DNA of 9,797 nucleotides, taken from assembly GCA_022844575.1 (NCBI GenBank), contig JALHLL010000089.1, positions 2,976 through 12,772 on the forward strand, in the 5' to 3' direction. Numbering within the stretch: position 1 is the stretch's first letter; each line of letters begins with the position of its first letter. Shown here piece after piece: positions 1 through 9,200 of this stretch. Under the pieces are notes generated by a model, which was given only the letters and a program-made list of their open reading frames with translations, was not told where the DNA came from and did no database searches. The DNA comes from a bacterium (lineage in GTDB: Bacteria > Bacteroidota > Ignavibacteria > Kapaibacteriales > UBA961). Position numbers and translations under genes: made by a program.

Positions 1-552
1 CCTTCCTATCAATCAAGTAGGATGCAAACTGTCGATTTTAAGGACAGAAAAACCGAAAACAGCTTTTTTGCTGCTTCGATAGTTGCCGATTCGATTGATA
101 CAGGTAACGGACTTGTTTTCACATCTGCACCTTTTGAGGAAGACTTCGCCATTCAGGGTGCTTTTTTCGGAAATTTAATTGCCAGTATTAACAAAAAAGA
201 TATGGATATTTCATTAGCATTGTATGAATTAATGCCTGATGGAAAATATTTTTACTTGACACGATATTTGGGTAGAGCAAGTTATGCAAGCGATAATTCG
301 CAAAGGCATTTACTTACTCCGAATGCTGATGAAACTATCCCTATAAATAATATACGTTTAGTGTGCAAACATATTAGAAAAGGGAGTCGTTTAACAGCAA
401 TACTCAACATCAACAAACATCCCTTTGAGATTATAAATTACGGCACAGGTAAAAATGTATGCAATGAAACTATTAACGATGCACAAGATCCGTTACAGAT
501 ACAATGGCATAATAATAGTCATATAAAAATCCCGATTAAAAAGAAAAAGTAG
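1..552 (+). CDS. CocE/NonD-family hydrolase, C-terminal domain (5' partial)
   Basis: The reading frame is open from the first base (PSYQSSRMQTV...), so the gene starts upstream of the window; the ATG at position 22 is internal. The 183 visible residues look like the C-terminal beta-sandwich (jelly-roll) domain of the CocE/NonD or X-Pro dipeptidyl-peptidase (S15) alpha/beta-hydrolase group. Supporting features are a strand-rich opening (GNGLVFTSAPFEEDFAIQG), a polar middle with RYLGRASYASDNSQRH, then the typical block with a basic-Gly-x-Arg-Leu turn (KGSRLTAILNI), a P-x-x-x-N-x-G segment (HPFEIINYGTG) and an ending of the H-x-x-S-x-I-x-I-P type (HNNSHIKIPI). Family members hydrolyse esters or amides, but the catalytic Ser/Asp/His core is outside the window, so substrate cannot be inferred. 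The tail is lysine-rich (KKKK). It contains two cysteines, unlike all flagellar products here. It converges on flgE and is probably functionally unrelated to it. Confidence 0.75.
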   Translation, partial: PSYQSSRMQTVDFKDRKTENSFFAASIVADSIDTGNGLVFTSAPFEEDFAIQGAFFGNLIASINKKDMDISLALYELMPDGKYFYLTRYLGRASYASDNSQRHLLTPNADETIPINNIRLVCKHIRKGSRLTAILNINKHPFEIINYGTGKNVCNETINDAQDPLQIQWHNNSHIKIPIKKKK

Positions 553-580
553 TCGACAGTGTCATAAAGTCCCCATACAC

Positions 581-616
581 AAAAAAAATCCATACCCTTC
601 ATTCGGATATGGATTT
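581..616 (-). terminator. Intrinsic terminator of the flagellar unit (possibly bidirectional)
   Basis: A perfect 9-bp inverted repeat, AAATCCATA at 586-594 and TATGGATTT at 608-616, encloses a 13-base loop. Two extra C-G pairs are possible inside if one A is bulged. Read on the minus strand, the stem runs straight into eight T (complement of the A run at 581-588; three of them are in the stem), the classic layout of a Rho-independent terminator about 90 bases past the flgE stop. In the plus direction the stem is followed only by a mixed AT tail, so termination of the hydrolase gene there would be weaker. The stem is AT-rich. Confidence 0.75.
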
Positions 617-670
617 ATATAAATCATGTATGTATAGCTTTTATGCGGCTGTTAATCGGTGGTAGTAGAT

Positions 671-708
671 ATAATAGAACCGCATTAAAGAATACTACGG
701 TTTATTAT
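671..708 (-). repeat. Second inverted repeat overlapping the flgE stop codon
   Basis: ATAATA-g-AACCG at 671-682 pairs fully with CGGTTTATTAT at 698-708 apart from one bulged G, giving 11 pairs around a 15-base loop. One arm includes the flgE stop codon (705-707). No T run follows on either strand, so it is not a standard terminator. It could protect the mRNA 3' end, or be a chance structure in AT-rich DNA. Confidence 0.4.
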
Positions 709-2030
709 CGTTTCAGCTGATTGATTTCGCCCAAGAACTGATCACTTATCGTTACAGTTCTGGAAGCTGCTTCAAATGCTCTTTGTGTTGTAATCAAATC
801 GGTAAATTGCTCCGTTAAATCCACATTCGATTCTTCGAGAGCCGTTGAGTTAATACGTGTTGAAGGGAAGATTTCCACAGCAGTACCTACGGTCGGCAAA
901 CCGCTATTAGGTGATATTGAGAAGAAATTACTTCCTTCTTTAATCAAGCCGCCTGCATTGGTAAATCGTGCAAGAACTACCTGACCAAGTAATTCTGATT
1001 GTCCATTGGTAAATGCACCAAGAATTTTACCTGTTTGATCAACAGATATTCTTGATAATTCACCGGATGTATAACCGTCTTGCTCACGTGCCGTTACAGT
1101 ATTTAATCCGGCAAATTGCGTTAACCCGCCCAATAAATTATCCGGAGTAGCCAAAGTAATAGATACATCTTTCGGGGTAACTTGATCAAAAGCATTCGAT
1201 GTACTCACTGCATTTAAAGCAGCAGCCGTTAAGTTAAATGAAAGAGGTGTTTGCAAGGTACCATCAGCATTAAATGTTAAAGAGGAGGGGGCTCCGGCAA
1301 TCGGCGTTGTATTACTATCCATAGTCGCTACCATTGCAAATGTATTCGGTGCCGACTTAGTAAAGTTAAGATTCAAAACACGTGGCGCACCTTGAGTATC
1401 GAAAATGGTAATACTTGTATTAAACTCATCGCCGACATTTGCATCGCCTCTTAAATTTCCGGTGATTTGCACACTTTGAGTTTGACGTGGCGCAGATTTG
1501 AATGTAGGAGAAATTTCTACATTTGTCACTTTTCGGTTAAGCTGATTAGATCCGCTCGAATCTTTTAATACACGACCGGAACTATCTTTTTCAAGATTGT
1601 AGCCTTGTACATAAGAGCCCGAAGAACTATCTACTAAATTGCCTCGCGAATCAACGGAAAATGCACCCGCACGAGAATAAAGCGTTTGACCGTTTTGTTT
1701 GAAAACAAAAAATCCTTCACCCTGCAATGCCAAATCCAAAGGGCGGGTTGTGTTTTGTATAGAACCCTGATTCAGATCAAGTTTAATTGCTCCGAGTCTT
1801 ACCCCCAGACCGATTTGAACCGGATCAACACCGCCGATACCGCCTGCGGCAATATTACTTGGTGCGGAGCCCGAGCCGAAAGTCTGTGAGAATTGTTCCG
1901 CAAATGTCGTTCGGCTACCTTTAAAACCGATTGTATTAACATTTGCAATATTATTGGAAATTACATCCAAGCGTTGCTGATGAGCGCGCAATGAACTTGT
2001 GCCCGCCGATAAGGAACGAATAAGTGCCAT
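705..2030 (-). CDS. flgE: Flagellar hook protein FlgE
   Basis: Structural subunit of the flagellar hook, exported by the flagellar type III system and polymerised beneath the FlgD cap. The 441-residue product, near the usual length for the family, begins MALIRSLSAG and has the N-terminal rod/hook helix with SNNIANVNTIGFKGSR (residues 25-40). A DLALQGEGFFVF block (99-110) and TLYSRAGAFSVDSRGNLV follow in the D1 region. Next comes a serine/threonine/asparagine-rich variable D2-like middle (about 190-330), then the C-terminal D0 helix with VDLTEQFTDLITTQRAFEAASR (from about 403) ending LGEINQLKR. The start at 2030 is preferred over the in-frame ATG at 2087: GGAGG lies nine bases upstream of it, homology begins at MALIRSL, and the upstream 19 residues look like translated leader. 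There is no cysteine, so the Cys-Lys lysinoalanine cross-link of spirochaete hooks cannot form. Last gene of the unit. Confidence 0.95.
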   Translation of the reverse strand: MALIRSLSAGTSSLRAHQQRLDVISNNIANVNTIGFKGSRTTFAEQFSQTFGSGSAPSNIAAGGIGGVDPVQIGLGVRLGAIKLDLNQGSIQNTTRPLDLALQGEGFFVFKQNGQTLYSRAGAFSVDSRGNLVDSSSGSYVQGYNLEKDSSGRVLKDSSGSNQLNRKVTNVEISPTFKSAPRQTQSVQITGNLRGDANVGDEFNTSITIFDTQGAPRVLNLNFTKSAPNTFAMVATMDSNTTPIAGAPSSLTFNADGTLQTPLSFNLTAAALNAVSTSNAFDQVTPKDVSITLATPDNLLGGLTQFAGLNTVTAREQDGYTSGELSRISVDQTGKILGAFTNGQSELLGQVVLARFTNAGGLIKEGSNFFSISPNSGLPTVGTAVEIFPSTRINSTALEESNVDLTEQFTDLITTQRAFEAASRTVTISDQFLGEINQLKR

Positions 2031-2039
2031 AAATAATGA

Positions 2040-2044
2040 CCTCC
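2040..2044 (-). promoter_or_regulatory. Shine-Dalgarno site that fixes the flgE start
   Basis: On the minus strand GGAGG is followed by nine bases and the ATG at 2030. No comparable site precedes the in-frame ATG at 2087, which sits in the loop of a hairpin. This supports the 441-residue form of FlgE. Confidence 0.8.
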
Positions 2045-2071
2045 AAAATAGAAAAATAATATTTGATTTTT

Positions 2072-2139
2072 TCGGATCATCCGTCATTCAGATCCGATTT
2101 TTTTGGAGGGATCTCCTGCCTTTTTAAGGCGAGGTCCAA
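2072..2139 (-). promoter_or_regulatory. Structured leader between the TIGR02530-like gene and flgE (two hairpins)
   Basis: The 129-base gap (2031-2159) is long for this otherwise tight operon and holds two stems. The first is TCGGATC at 2072-2078 with GATCCGA at 2091-2097, seven perfect pairs around a 12-base loop that contains the spurious upstream ATG. The second is composite: GCCTT/AAGGC (2118-2122, 2126-2130) with a three-base loop, extended by CCT/AGG (2115-2117, 2132-2134) across one bulged G. TTGGA/TCCAA (2103-2107, 2135-2139) encloses it with a seven-base one-sided internal loop. On the minus strand an A tract rather than a U tract follows, so this does not look like a full terminator. 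It could set differential expression of the abundant hook subunit by mRNA processing, stability or translation. No known riboswitch class was recognised. Confidence 0.45.
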
Positions 2140-2159
2140 CCCCTTGTCAGCTCGCATGT

Positions 2160-2546
2160 TTATGCGAATACAGCCGAATCGATATTTGTAAATACCGTCG
2201 GTTCGGCATCTGTTCTTTGTACTGCCGTAATTACCGTTTTATTCGGTACGCTTACAACAAAAGCCATATCCCTTAACATTACTAATGTTTCCGTACCGCC
2301 TTTTTCCTGTACTTTTTCAACTGCGGAATCAATTCTTTGTATATCATCCTCCGAAAGTTGCAAATCTCGGCTTGTAAGGCGACTTTGCGCATGCGCCGAA
2401 AACCGAAGTTTATTAATTTCCTTTTCAAACAATTCATTAAATGATGTTTTCGGAAATTCAGTTTGTATCGGTACGCTTTGCCTTTTCAGTTCACGTAAAC
2501 CGCCGGCCGGAATAAAGGGTAATGAAACATTTTGTATGTCAGACAT
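2160..2546 (-). CDS. Small flagellar operon protein, TIGR02530 / Flagellar_put type
   Basis: A 128-residue protein matching from memory the 'flagellar operon protein' family (TIGR02530, PF12611-like), usually found next to flgD and flgE. Its role is not established. The N-terminal 45 residues are probably flexible. The conserved core starts with RFSAHAQSRLTSRDLQLSE (48-66), the 'F-S-x-H-A-x-x-R-L' signature, and continues with a helix ending in EKGG (81-84). A strand pair follows (ETLVMLRDMAFVVSVPNKTVITAV, 86-109), then the diagnostic VFTNIDSAV (118-126) at the C terminus. There is no signal peptide, membrane segment or cysteine. The start is supported by an AGGAGGTGAT site eight bases upstream. 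It is 51 bases after flgD and 129 bases before flgE, so it is probably co-transcribed with both. A cytoplasmic assembly or regulatory factor for hook export is a reasonable guess but unproven. Confidence 0.85.
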   Translation of the reverse strand: MSDIQNVSLPFIPAGGLRELKRQSVPIQTEFPKTSFNELFEKEINKLRFSAHAQSRLTSRDLQLSEDDIQRIDSAVEKVQEKGGTETLVMLRDMAFVVSVPNKTVITAVQRTDAEPTVFTNIDSAVFA

Positions 2547-2550
2547 TCAT

Positions 2551-2560
2551 ATCACCTCCT
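2551..2560 (-). promoter_or_regulatory. Near-perfect Shine-Dalgarno site of the TIGR02530-like gene
   Basis: Minus-strand AGGAGGTGAT is fully complementary to the conserved 16S anti-Shine-Dalgarno end, with eight bases between AGGAGG and the ATG at 2546. It is the strongest site in the window. The rest of this 51-base gap is AT-rich with nothing else evident. Confidence 0.8.
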
Positions 2561-2597
2561 TTTATTGTATTATGGTACATGTTAATTATTCTTATTT

Positions 2598-3287
2598 CTA
2601 TGGTATAATTTCCACTATATCGGCAAGCGGCATTTCTCCGCCATTTACCACCAACATTGTTCCTTCTTGTTTGAAGCGCAATCCAGTTACAATACCTTTC
2701 ACATATGTTTTTGCTTCGACAGGTGAGGAACCCGCTGTAGCAGAAACTTCAATACGGTAATTATCTTTTGCCAAGAATTGCCCGCGATCGTTTTTACCGT
2801 CGAATGTAAGATTATGTTTACCGTCTTTTAATCCCGCTCCGCTTAAAGGAATTGTTCGTACAACCGCACCTGCTTGTGTTTTTATTTTTAACACACCTTC
2901 GTTTGCCGCTCGGGGTAATTCATATCCCATACTAACAGGATTTGTTCCGTCGAATGCAAGATAATCCGTTTGTGCTTCCACATTTTTGCCGATGAGAGCC
3001 GGAGCATTTGCATTGGTGACTGATGCTGCAAGTACGGCATTACCTTCCAATTGATTCTCCAATAATTTGCTGATATTCGTTAATTGCTCTAATGATGAAA
3101 ATTGCGCTAATTGCGATGCAAATTCCTGACCTTCCTGAGGTTTAAGAGGATTTTGCGATTTCATCTGATATGTAAGCAATTTCAGAAATTCATCTTTGCC
3201 TAATTCCTTTTTCGGAGATGGAGCCGCTTTATTCAAATCCTCAAATAATTTATTTGTTATATCGGATGAACCGGTTATAGATGCCAT
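2598..3287 (-). CDS. flgD: Flagellar hook cap/scaffold protein FlgD
   Basis: The product caps the growing hook and lets exported FlgE subunits fold and insert; it is removed when the hook is complete. The 229-residue protein shows the typical order. A flexible N terminus comes first, then the conserved block LGKDEFLKLLTYQMKSQNPL (29-48) and EFASQLAQFSSLEQLTNI (55-72), which define the family. A linker and an Ig/FnIII-like FlgD domain follow (about 110-185, ending DNYRIEVSATAG), and the small C-terminal beta unit wraps up (VKGIVTGLRFKQEGTMLVV, then PLADIVEIIP). The ATG at 3287 is only 11 bases after the fliK-like stop. The Shine-Dalgarno AAGGA overlaps that stop region (TAAAGGATAACTATATG), so translation is probably coupled. 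No cysteine. Confidence 0.95.
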   Translation of the reverse strand: MASITGSSDITNKLFEDLNKAAPSPKKELGKDEFLKLLTYQMKSQNPLKPQEGQEFASQLAQFSSLEQLTNISKLLENQLEGNAVLAASVTNANAPALIGKNVEAQTDYLAFDGTNPVSMGYELPRAANEGVLKIKTQAGAVVRTIPLSGAGLKDGKHNLTFDGKNDRGQFLAKDNYRIEVSATAGSSPVEAKTYVKGIVTGLRFKQEGTMLVVNGGEMPLADIVEIIP

Positions 3288-3298
3288 ATAGTTATCCT

Positions 3299-6200
3299 TT
3301 ATCTATTGGTATTAAAAAGTCTATTGAATGCGCTATTCGTATAATTTGTTGTTTGTGCTTTTCTTGCCTCTGCTGCATATTTGAATGACCGTACAAATGC
3401 CTGCCTGCTTTCTTGTTCCTGTTGCGATGTTCCTCCGCCGCGATCATTATTGGAAAAAGTTTGAGAGTTATTATTCGTAGAATGTTCCGATTCTTTTTTA
3501 ATGCTTACTTCTATTTTTTCCAGATGAACACCCTGTTTTACAAATTGTTCTCTTAATGAACCTAATTGTGATTCGATAATATTTTTTGCATTCTGATTTT
3601 CAACCTGCACGCCTAATTGCGCTTCATTATTACGAACTGCATATTGCACGGTAACTGTTCCCAATTCTTCGGGTTGTAATACCATTCTTACAACACCGTT
3701 TTCATTTGTACGTGCACGCATATATTCATGGGTAACTGTTGCAAATTCATCGGCAGGAACCGTTCTTATATCCGTAGAATTATACGTTGTTTTTTGTACA
3801 TTCGACTGATTTGTTCGTATAGGATTATTCTGCTCAATATTTCTTACTATGGTTTCACGGTTTTCATTTACCGCAGGGTGCGTCTGTATTTCCTGATGAG
3901 ATAGAGAAGCGGTTTGAGTTTTATTTACACTCTCCTGCACATTTTCCGAGTTCGGCTGTATTTCCTCCACTCGGTATGAATGTTCAACCGCATTTTCTTT
4001 TTTTTCCGCTTTTACCGAATTATTGTCAATCGGTTCTCTCTCATTCCTTTCTTCTTGTACAATATTTCTCTTATCTGACTGATTTAGAGATATTTTTTCC
4101 GATTCATTGTTATTATTCCGAATTTCCGACCTATCGTTTACTACCGTTTCATTATTATTCGCCATAGTAAAAGCACTTTGCTCCGTATTCTTTTTATTCG
4201 TTTGAGCTTTTACTTGTTTCGGCATACCTTGTTTTAACAAAGTATCGCTTGTTCCATTTTCATCATTCACATTAATGGTTTCAGCTTTTACTATTCCGGC
4301 TGTTTGATACGGCTCATCGTTTACCATAATACCGTTTTTATGTTCTTTTTCGATGGGTTTTGTTATCTCCATGCTTTTTTGGCTTAACAAGGTACTTTTC
4401 GATATAGCTTCCGTTTCATTTTTTATAGAAGAAACCATTTTTTCTTGCATCGGTTCTTCAACGCGAAGGAAATTTGGATTTAATTCGGAAGAATGTAGGG
4501 GAATGTCCGTTTTTTTGCCGGAGTTTATTTCTTTGTTTTTTACAGCCGACACTAAAGTATCTTTTGCAGATTGCTTTATATCAGCATTTAGAGTAGCACT
4601 TTCATTTTTTCTTAATTTAAATACTATGTTTTTAACCGGCACACCAGCTTTTGAAGCTTTTTCTATAATGGTATGTAATGCACTTACCGTACTCGGCAAA
4701 TGTTCCGTATTTATAGGCGTATCATCTCCATTATTCGTAATAATGATAGCGGAGTTCGATTTTTCCTCATTCTTAAATACATATACATTACCATTATCGG
4801 TAATAAGGGGTATTTGCATCGGTGATGCATTATTCCAGTTTATTTGTTTTTCTGCAACATCCGCCGCTTCTTTTTCTAAACTTTTGTTCGTGCGTACCTT
4901 TGTTTCTTCAGTATCAGCGTTTTCTGTATCCTTATTGTACACTTCCGAAACTTCACTTTCGAGAATATTTTGCTCTCTCAACGGCTCGGAATCGGAGACA
5001 AATACTTGCGATTTATTCTCCGTTTGAATTTCATTTTTTGAAGCAGATTTCTTCGCTATTTCACTTTTTACATTCTGCGTAATAGCTGGTACATTCTCTT
5101 CTAAGGTCGGTAGAAACTCTCTCGTTTCCTTAACACTATGTTTATCCGCAGAGTGAACAGTAAGCACTAACGGTATCGCCTGTTTATTCTCCGTTTTCTG
5201 TGCCGCTTGCTGCGGTTTAGGAATATGTACCTCTTCTTCGTAACCTGTATTTTCTACAGCTTCGCTAACGATATTCTCGGTTAATGTGTTCGGATTTTCT
5301 TTCCAGTTTGATACAACGGGAATTTTCTCGTCAATATCAATAACATTTTTTTCGGTATTTTTCGGAGAAGTAACGATAGGCGTTTCTACTTTAGGATTAT
5401 CCACCGTTTGCTTTTCCACCGTTTTTTTATTCGCATTTTCAATTACCGGTTTTTGTACAATCGAGGTTTCTTCCGCACTTGCTTCACTTTCATCTGAAGT
5501 AATTTTTCCTTGTAAATCTTTATTCTTTTCGGTTGGTACATATACATCCTCCTCCACGTCAGGAATATGTATTTCAGTATTTTGTTCCCGTATAAAGGAT
5601 TTTTTTACAGATTCCGCTTTTTGTGGTATAATAACTTTCTGTACACTTTCCGGCTCATTGTTTTCATTGGTAACAATATAGTTTTCGGGCTCTATTATTA
5701 CAGTATTATTCTCCTTATCCGATTTTTTACTATCACGAGCACTAGTGTTGTGTTCCTGTACAATAGGTTTAAGCTCTGGTTTTACAATATCCGTATTTTC
5801 TTTAACAGATGAGTCTATACTCTCTTGCTTTTGCGATATCGTAAATTCTTTAGTATCATGAGTAGCAAGTGACTCTCCATCATCCTTTATAATATAAGTC
5901 CGCGGCTGTGATATAGGTTCGCTCTTACTCTCCTCTGTTTCTACGGCATTCTTATTTTCTACTATAGTATCAGGTGACGAATTAATTTCATTCGCCGGAT
6001 CTATTTTCCGAGTCGGTATTTCCGTACTAATCTTTGCTTTTGCCTCTACTAATTTATCTTCCGAAACTTTTCCCTCCACCTCTAAGACATCATGCACGGT
6101 TATTTGCTTTGTTTCCGTAGGTATTTTCTTGTCGGTGTTATTAACAGTAGTATTAGTCTTTTCATTGCTCAACGGCTCAGGCGAACTATGTACGATAGTT

Positions 6201-9200
6201 TCATCCGTATTTTCATATTGATATAGTGTGGTTACTACCTTTTCTGTATTTACTTTTCTATTTTCGACTACCGTTCTTTTTTCTGTGCTCTGAATTTTTT
6301 GTGAAGAATCACGTTCTCCATTCTTAGGCACAACGTTTTGCTCTATGTCATTATCCGCCTTCAGTTCAGTAGAGTTACTTACTACATCATCATACTCACG
6401 TTCCGTTGTGCTTACATGCGGCTTTATAGTATTCTGTTTTGAAGATACAGTACCGATATTTTTATTCTCAACATTTTCAACATCTATATCTTGCGGTTTT
6501 GCTTCGACTGAAATAGTTGTATGTTCTTGTACTGAGGTATGTTCCGGCTGATGAATTTGCTTTGTATTCAAAGGTTGAGTGATATTTTTCTCTTCACTCT
6601 TTGTTTTTAGAATACTTTTTGATTTTGGCAAAGCATCATCTTCATCATGGGCAATTGGTTTATACTCAACAATTAAATCATCGCCCGTATTTACATCATC
6701 GGAAATTGCAGTATGGGTCGTTTTATGTTCGGTAATTGTTTCGGATCTTTTTGAAACCTCTTTATTCTTTTCTTCTTTAATCGTACTCTCATTCTCTACT
6801 TTACCTTTTACTATTGTTGGGGTAGGTATTTCATGAAGCGTAGCACCATTCTTTACTTCGATACTCGACTCTTTACGGCTTATTTCTGTACGAATACTTT
6901 TTATCGGTATTTCTTCGTTTGGTAAAACAGAATATTCCTCCGAAACCATATTCAGTGGTTCTGATGGTATTTCCGAATATTCTTGAGTAACAGTTTTATC
7001 TATTGCACTCTGCTTTACAGCATTCGTGTCAGAAAAACCATCGTTTATTTCAGCGTGTTGGTTATAGGATAAAGTATTATTTTTCAGAACAGTTTCGGAC
7101 TTTACTACATCTTTTCCGATTTTATTTTCAATCTTCGCACTCTTTGAAGAATAGCTTATAATAACGCTTTTTCGTTCATTATTATTCTCACTTCGTACTT
7201 CTTCTTTTTGGTGAATATATTCCTCGTCAAGCGGTGTAGAAAACTCCACATCCTCAGTATTAACTACTCTCTGCGTTTTTAACACTGTATTATCAGTATT
7301 TTCTACTTGCTTTTGTATATTATTCTTTTGTTCGGCTCCGTATCCCTTTGTTTCTACTCTAAGTGTACTTTGTTGTACATCACTCCTATTCTGCTTTTTA
7401 ATTACCTTTTCATTGTTCAATACTGTTTTGTTATTTACAGTATTGTCTATTTCACCTTCACCAACAATCTCAGATCCACTGTTCTCGGTCATAGAATAAG
7501 CTGACGTATCGGCAGATTCAGCAAGATCATTTTTAGTGATTCCTCGTTGTTTGTTGTTCAAACCCACATTTTGGTTTCCGCCGTTAATGTCGTCTTTTAC
7601 AATCGCCTTTGTACCATTATCTACTACGATATTTTCCTTTGTATTCGGTTTTTCATTATTAAGTTCATTGCCCTTAGCAATTACATTTTCAATAAAGTTT
7701 GCCGATTTCTCTGCAATGCCCTTATTTGCGATACTCTTTTCCGTTTTTGTATTTACACTTTTCGTACTTTCATCAATACTATATTCCGAATCCATCCCAG
7801 CCGATTTTACCGATATTTCTTTTACAGTCGGTACATTGTATGTTTCCGCCTCTTCTTTTTCTGTTTTCTGAGTTACATTCTCTTTTATAGAGGGTATGTG
7901 GTTTTCAGTCGGTTCGTTTTTTCCCGTTGTTAGTGTTTCCGGTACCGATATTTTTCTTTGGATATTCGTAGTCGGAGGTTTTTCCGTTGTATTTACTTTT
8001 CTCTCATCGGAGACTATATATTCATGAGCATTTTCTGTATTGTTTTCTGCAACTCGCGTTTTAGGTGTTTCGCCTTTTGCGGTACTTTGTTTTGCAGAAA
8101 TGTTGTGCAGAGGATTTTCCTCATTTTCGTTTAACGGTGTTGCACTTTTTTGAACTTCAGACTCTTTCTGTACCGGTGTTTTTGCTGTCGCTGTTTTTTC
8201 TTCGGTGGGAAATATATTCTCAACAAATACCTCAATTATTTTCTGGGTATTAAGGTCAGCATGTTTTTCAACTACTACCTTATTTTGTGCTGTATTCTTA
8301 TCTTGTTTTTCGGTGGCTATCGTATTATTTAATGGCTTATTTTCATTCGAGAGTACACTTTCCGCTGCTTTAGCGACTACAGATGTTTTTACCGTCTGTT
8401 TATTTCCGACAACAATTTCGATATAATTGTTTTTTCCACTCTTTTCTTTGTTTGTGTGCGTCGGTATTATAGTATTCTTTTGCGGCTCGTCTTTTTTTAT
8501 CGGGATTTGCACACTATTCGTTAATACATTTTCTGCTTTTTCTTCTTTCTCAGCATTTTGTGGTGTCGCTTTTTGCTCAGGTGCAATAGCTTTTATATTG
8601 TTCTCCAATACCGTTCTAAAACTCGTACTTTCTCCATCAGCCGTTTCCGTTTGCAAGCCGCTATCGTTCTTAACGCTTCCCAATTCAGCACTATGTAAAA
8701 TAGATATTTCTTGTTTTTGCATCGGCACCCAAATCGTACCGATAATTGCATCAATAATAGTGGGTATTTCTTTCTCAGACGTTGCCGATATATCAACCCG
8801 TACTTGCATATCATCAGGATTATCGTTCAGCAATCGTACCTGTACCTTACTTTTAGTACTTGTCCGAAGCGTATTTTGTATTTCTTCAATCTTCCTTGTT
8901 ATTTCACTTCTTGTGTTTCCCGTATATGTGTTTTTATCCGATGCCGAATACATCGTTTTTTCTTCTTTATACGGAATTGTATAATCGTCATTTTGTTCCG
9001 CAATTATGTTTTCATCTTTTTTATTCTCTGCACCGTTCAGTATTTTTTGTTCTTTACCAACTAACCCTGCTGATAGCGTCTTATCATTCTTTACACTAAT
9101 ATCAGGCACGACGGGAGATTGAAAAGGAAAATGATGTACGGGATTATTCTCCGATTCCGTTTGTGGAATTGTTCCCTGCTGAATAAATTCCGTAGTATGG

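Noticed and set aside
2031..2087. 19-residue N-terminal extension of FlgE from the ATG at 2087.
   Set aside because: No ribosome binding site precedes that ATG, it sits in a hairpin loop, and FlgE homology begins at MALIRSL with GGAGG just upstream.
2056..2090. Sigma-70-like promoter before flgE (minus strand TGACGG and TATTAT).
   Set aside because: The -35-like box is poor and the spacing is 19 bases in an AT-rich leader; chance is a sufficient explanation.
4353..5027. Long open frame on the plus strand within the fliK-like gene (224 codons), and many similar ones (for example 5286-5681, 7547-7933, 8427-8984).
   Set aside because: They are antisense shadows of the purine-rich fliK-like coding strand: products are F/S/L/C-rich with no recognisable domain, no consistent ribosome binding sites, and mutual overlaps. 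The Flg_hook signature and flagellar context support only the minus strand.
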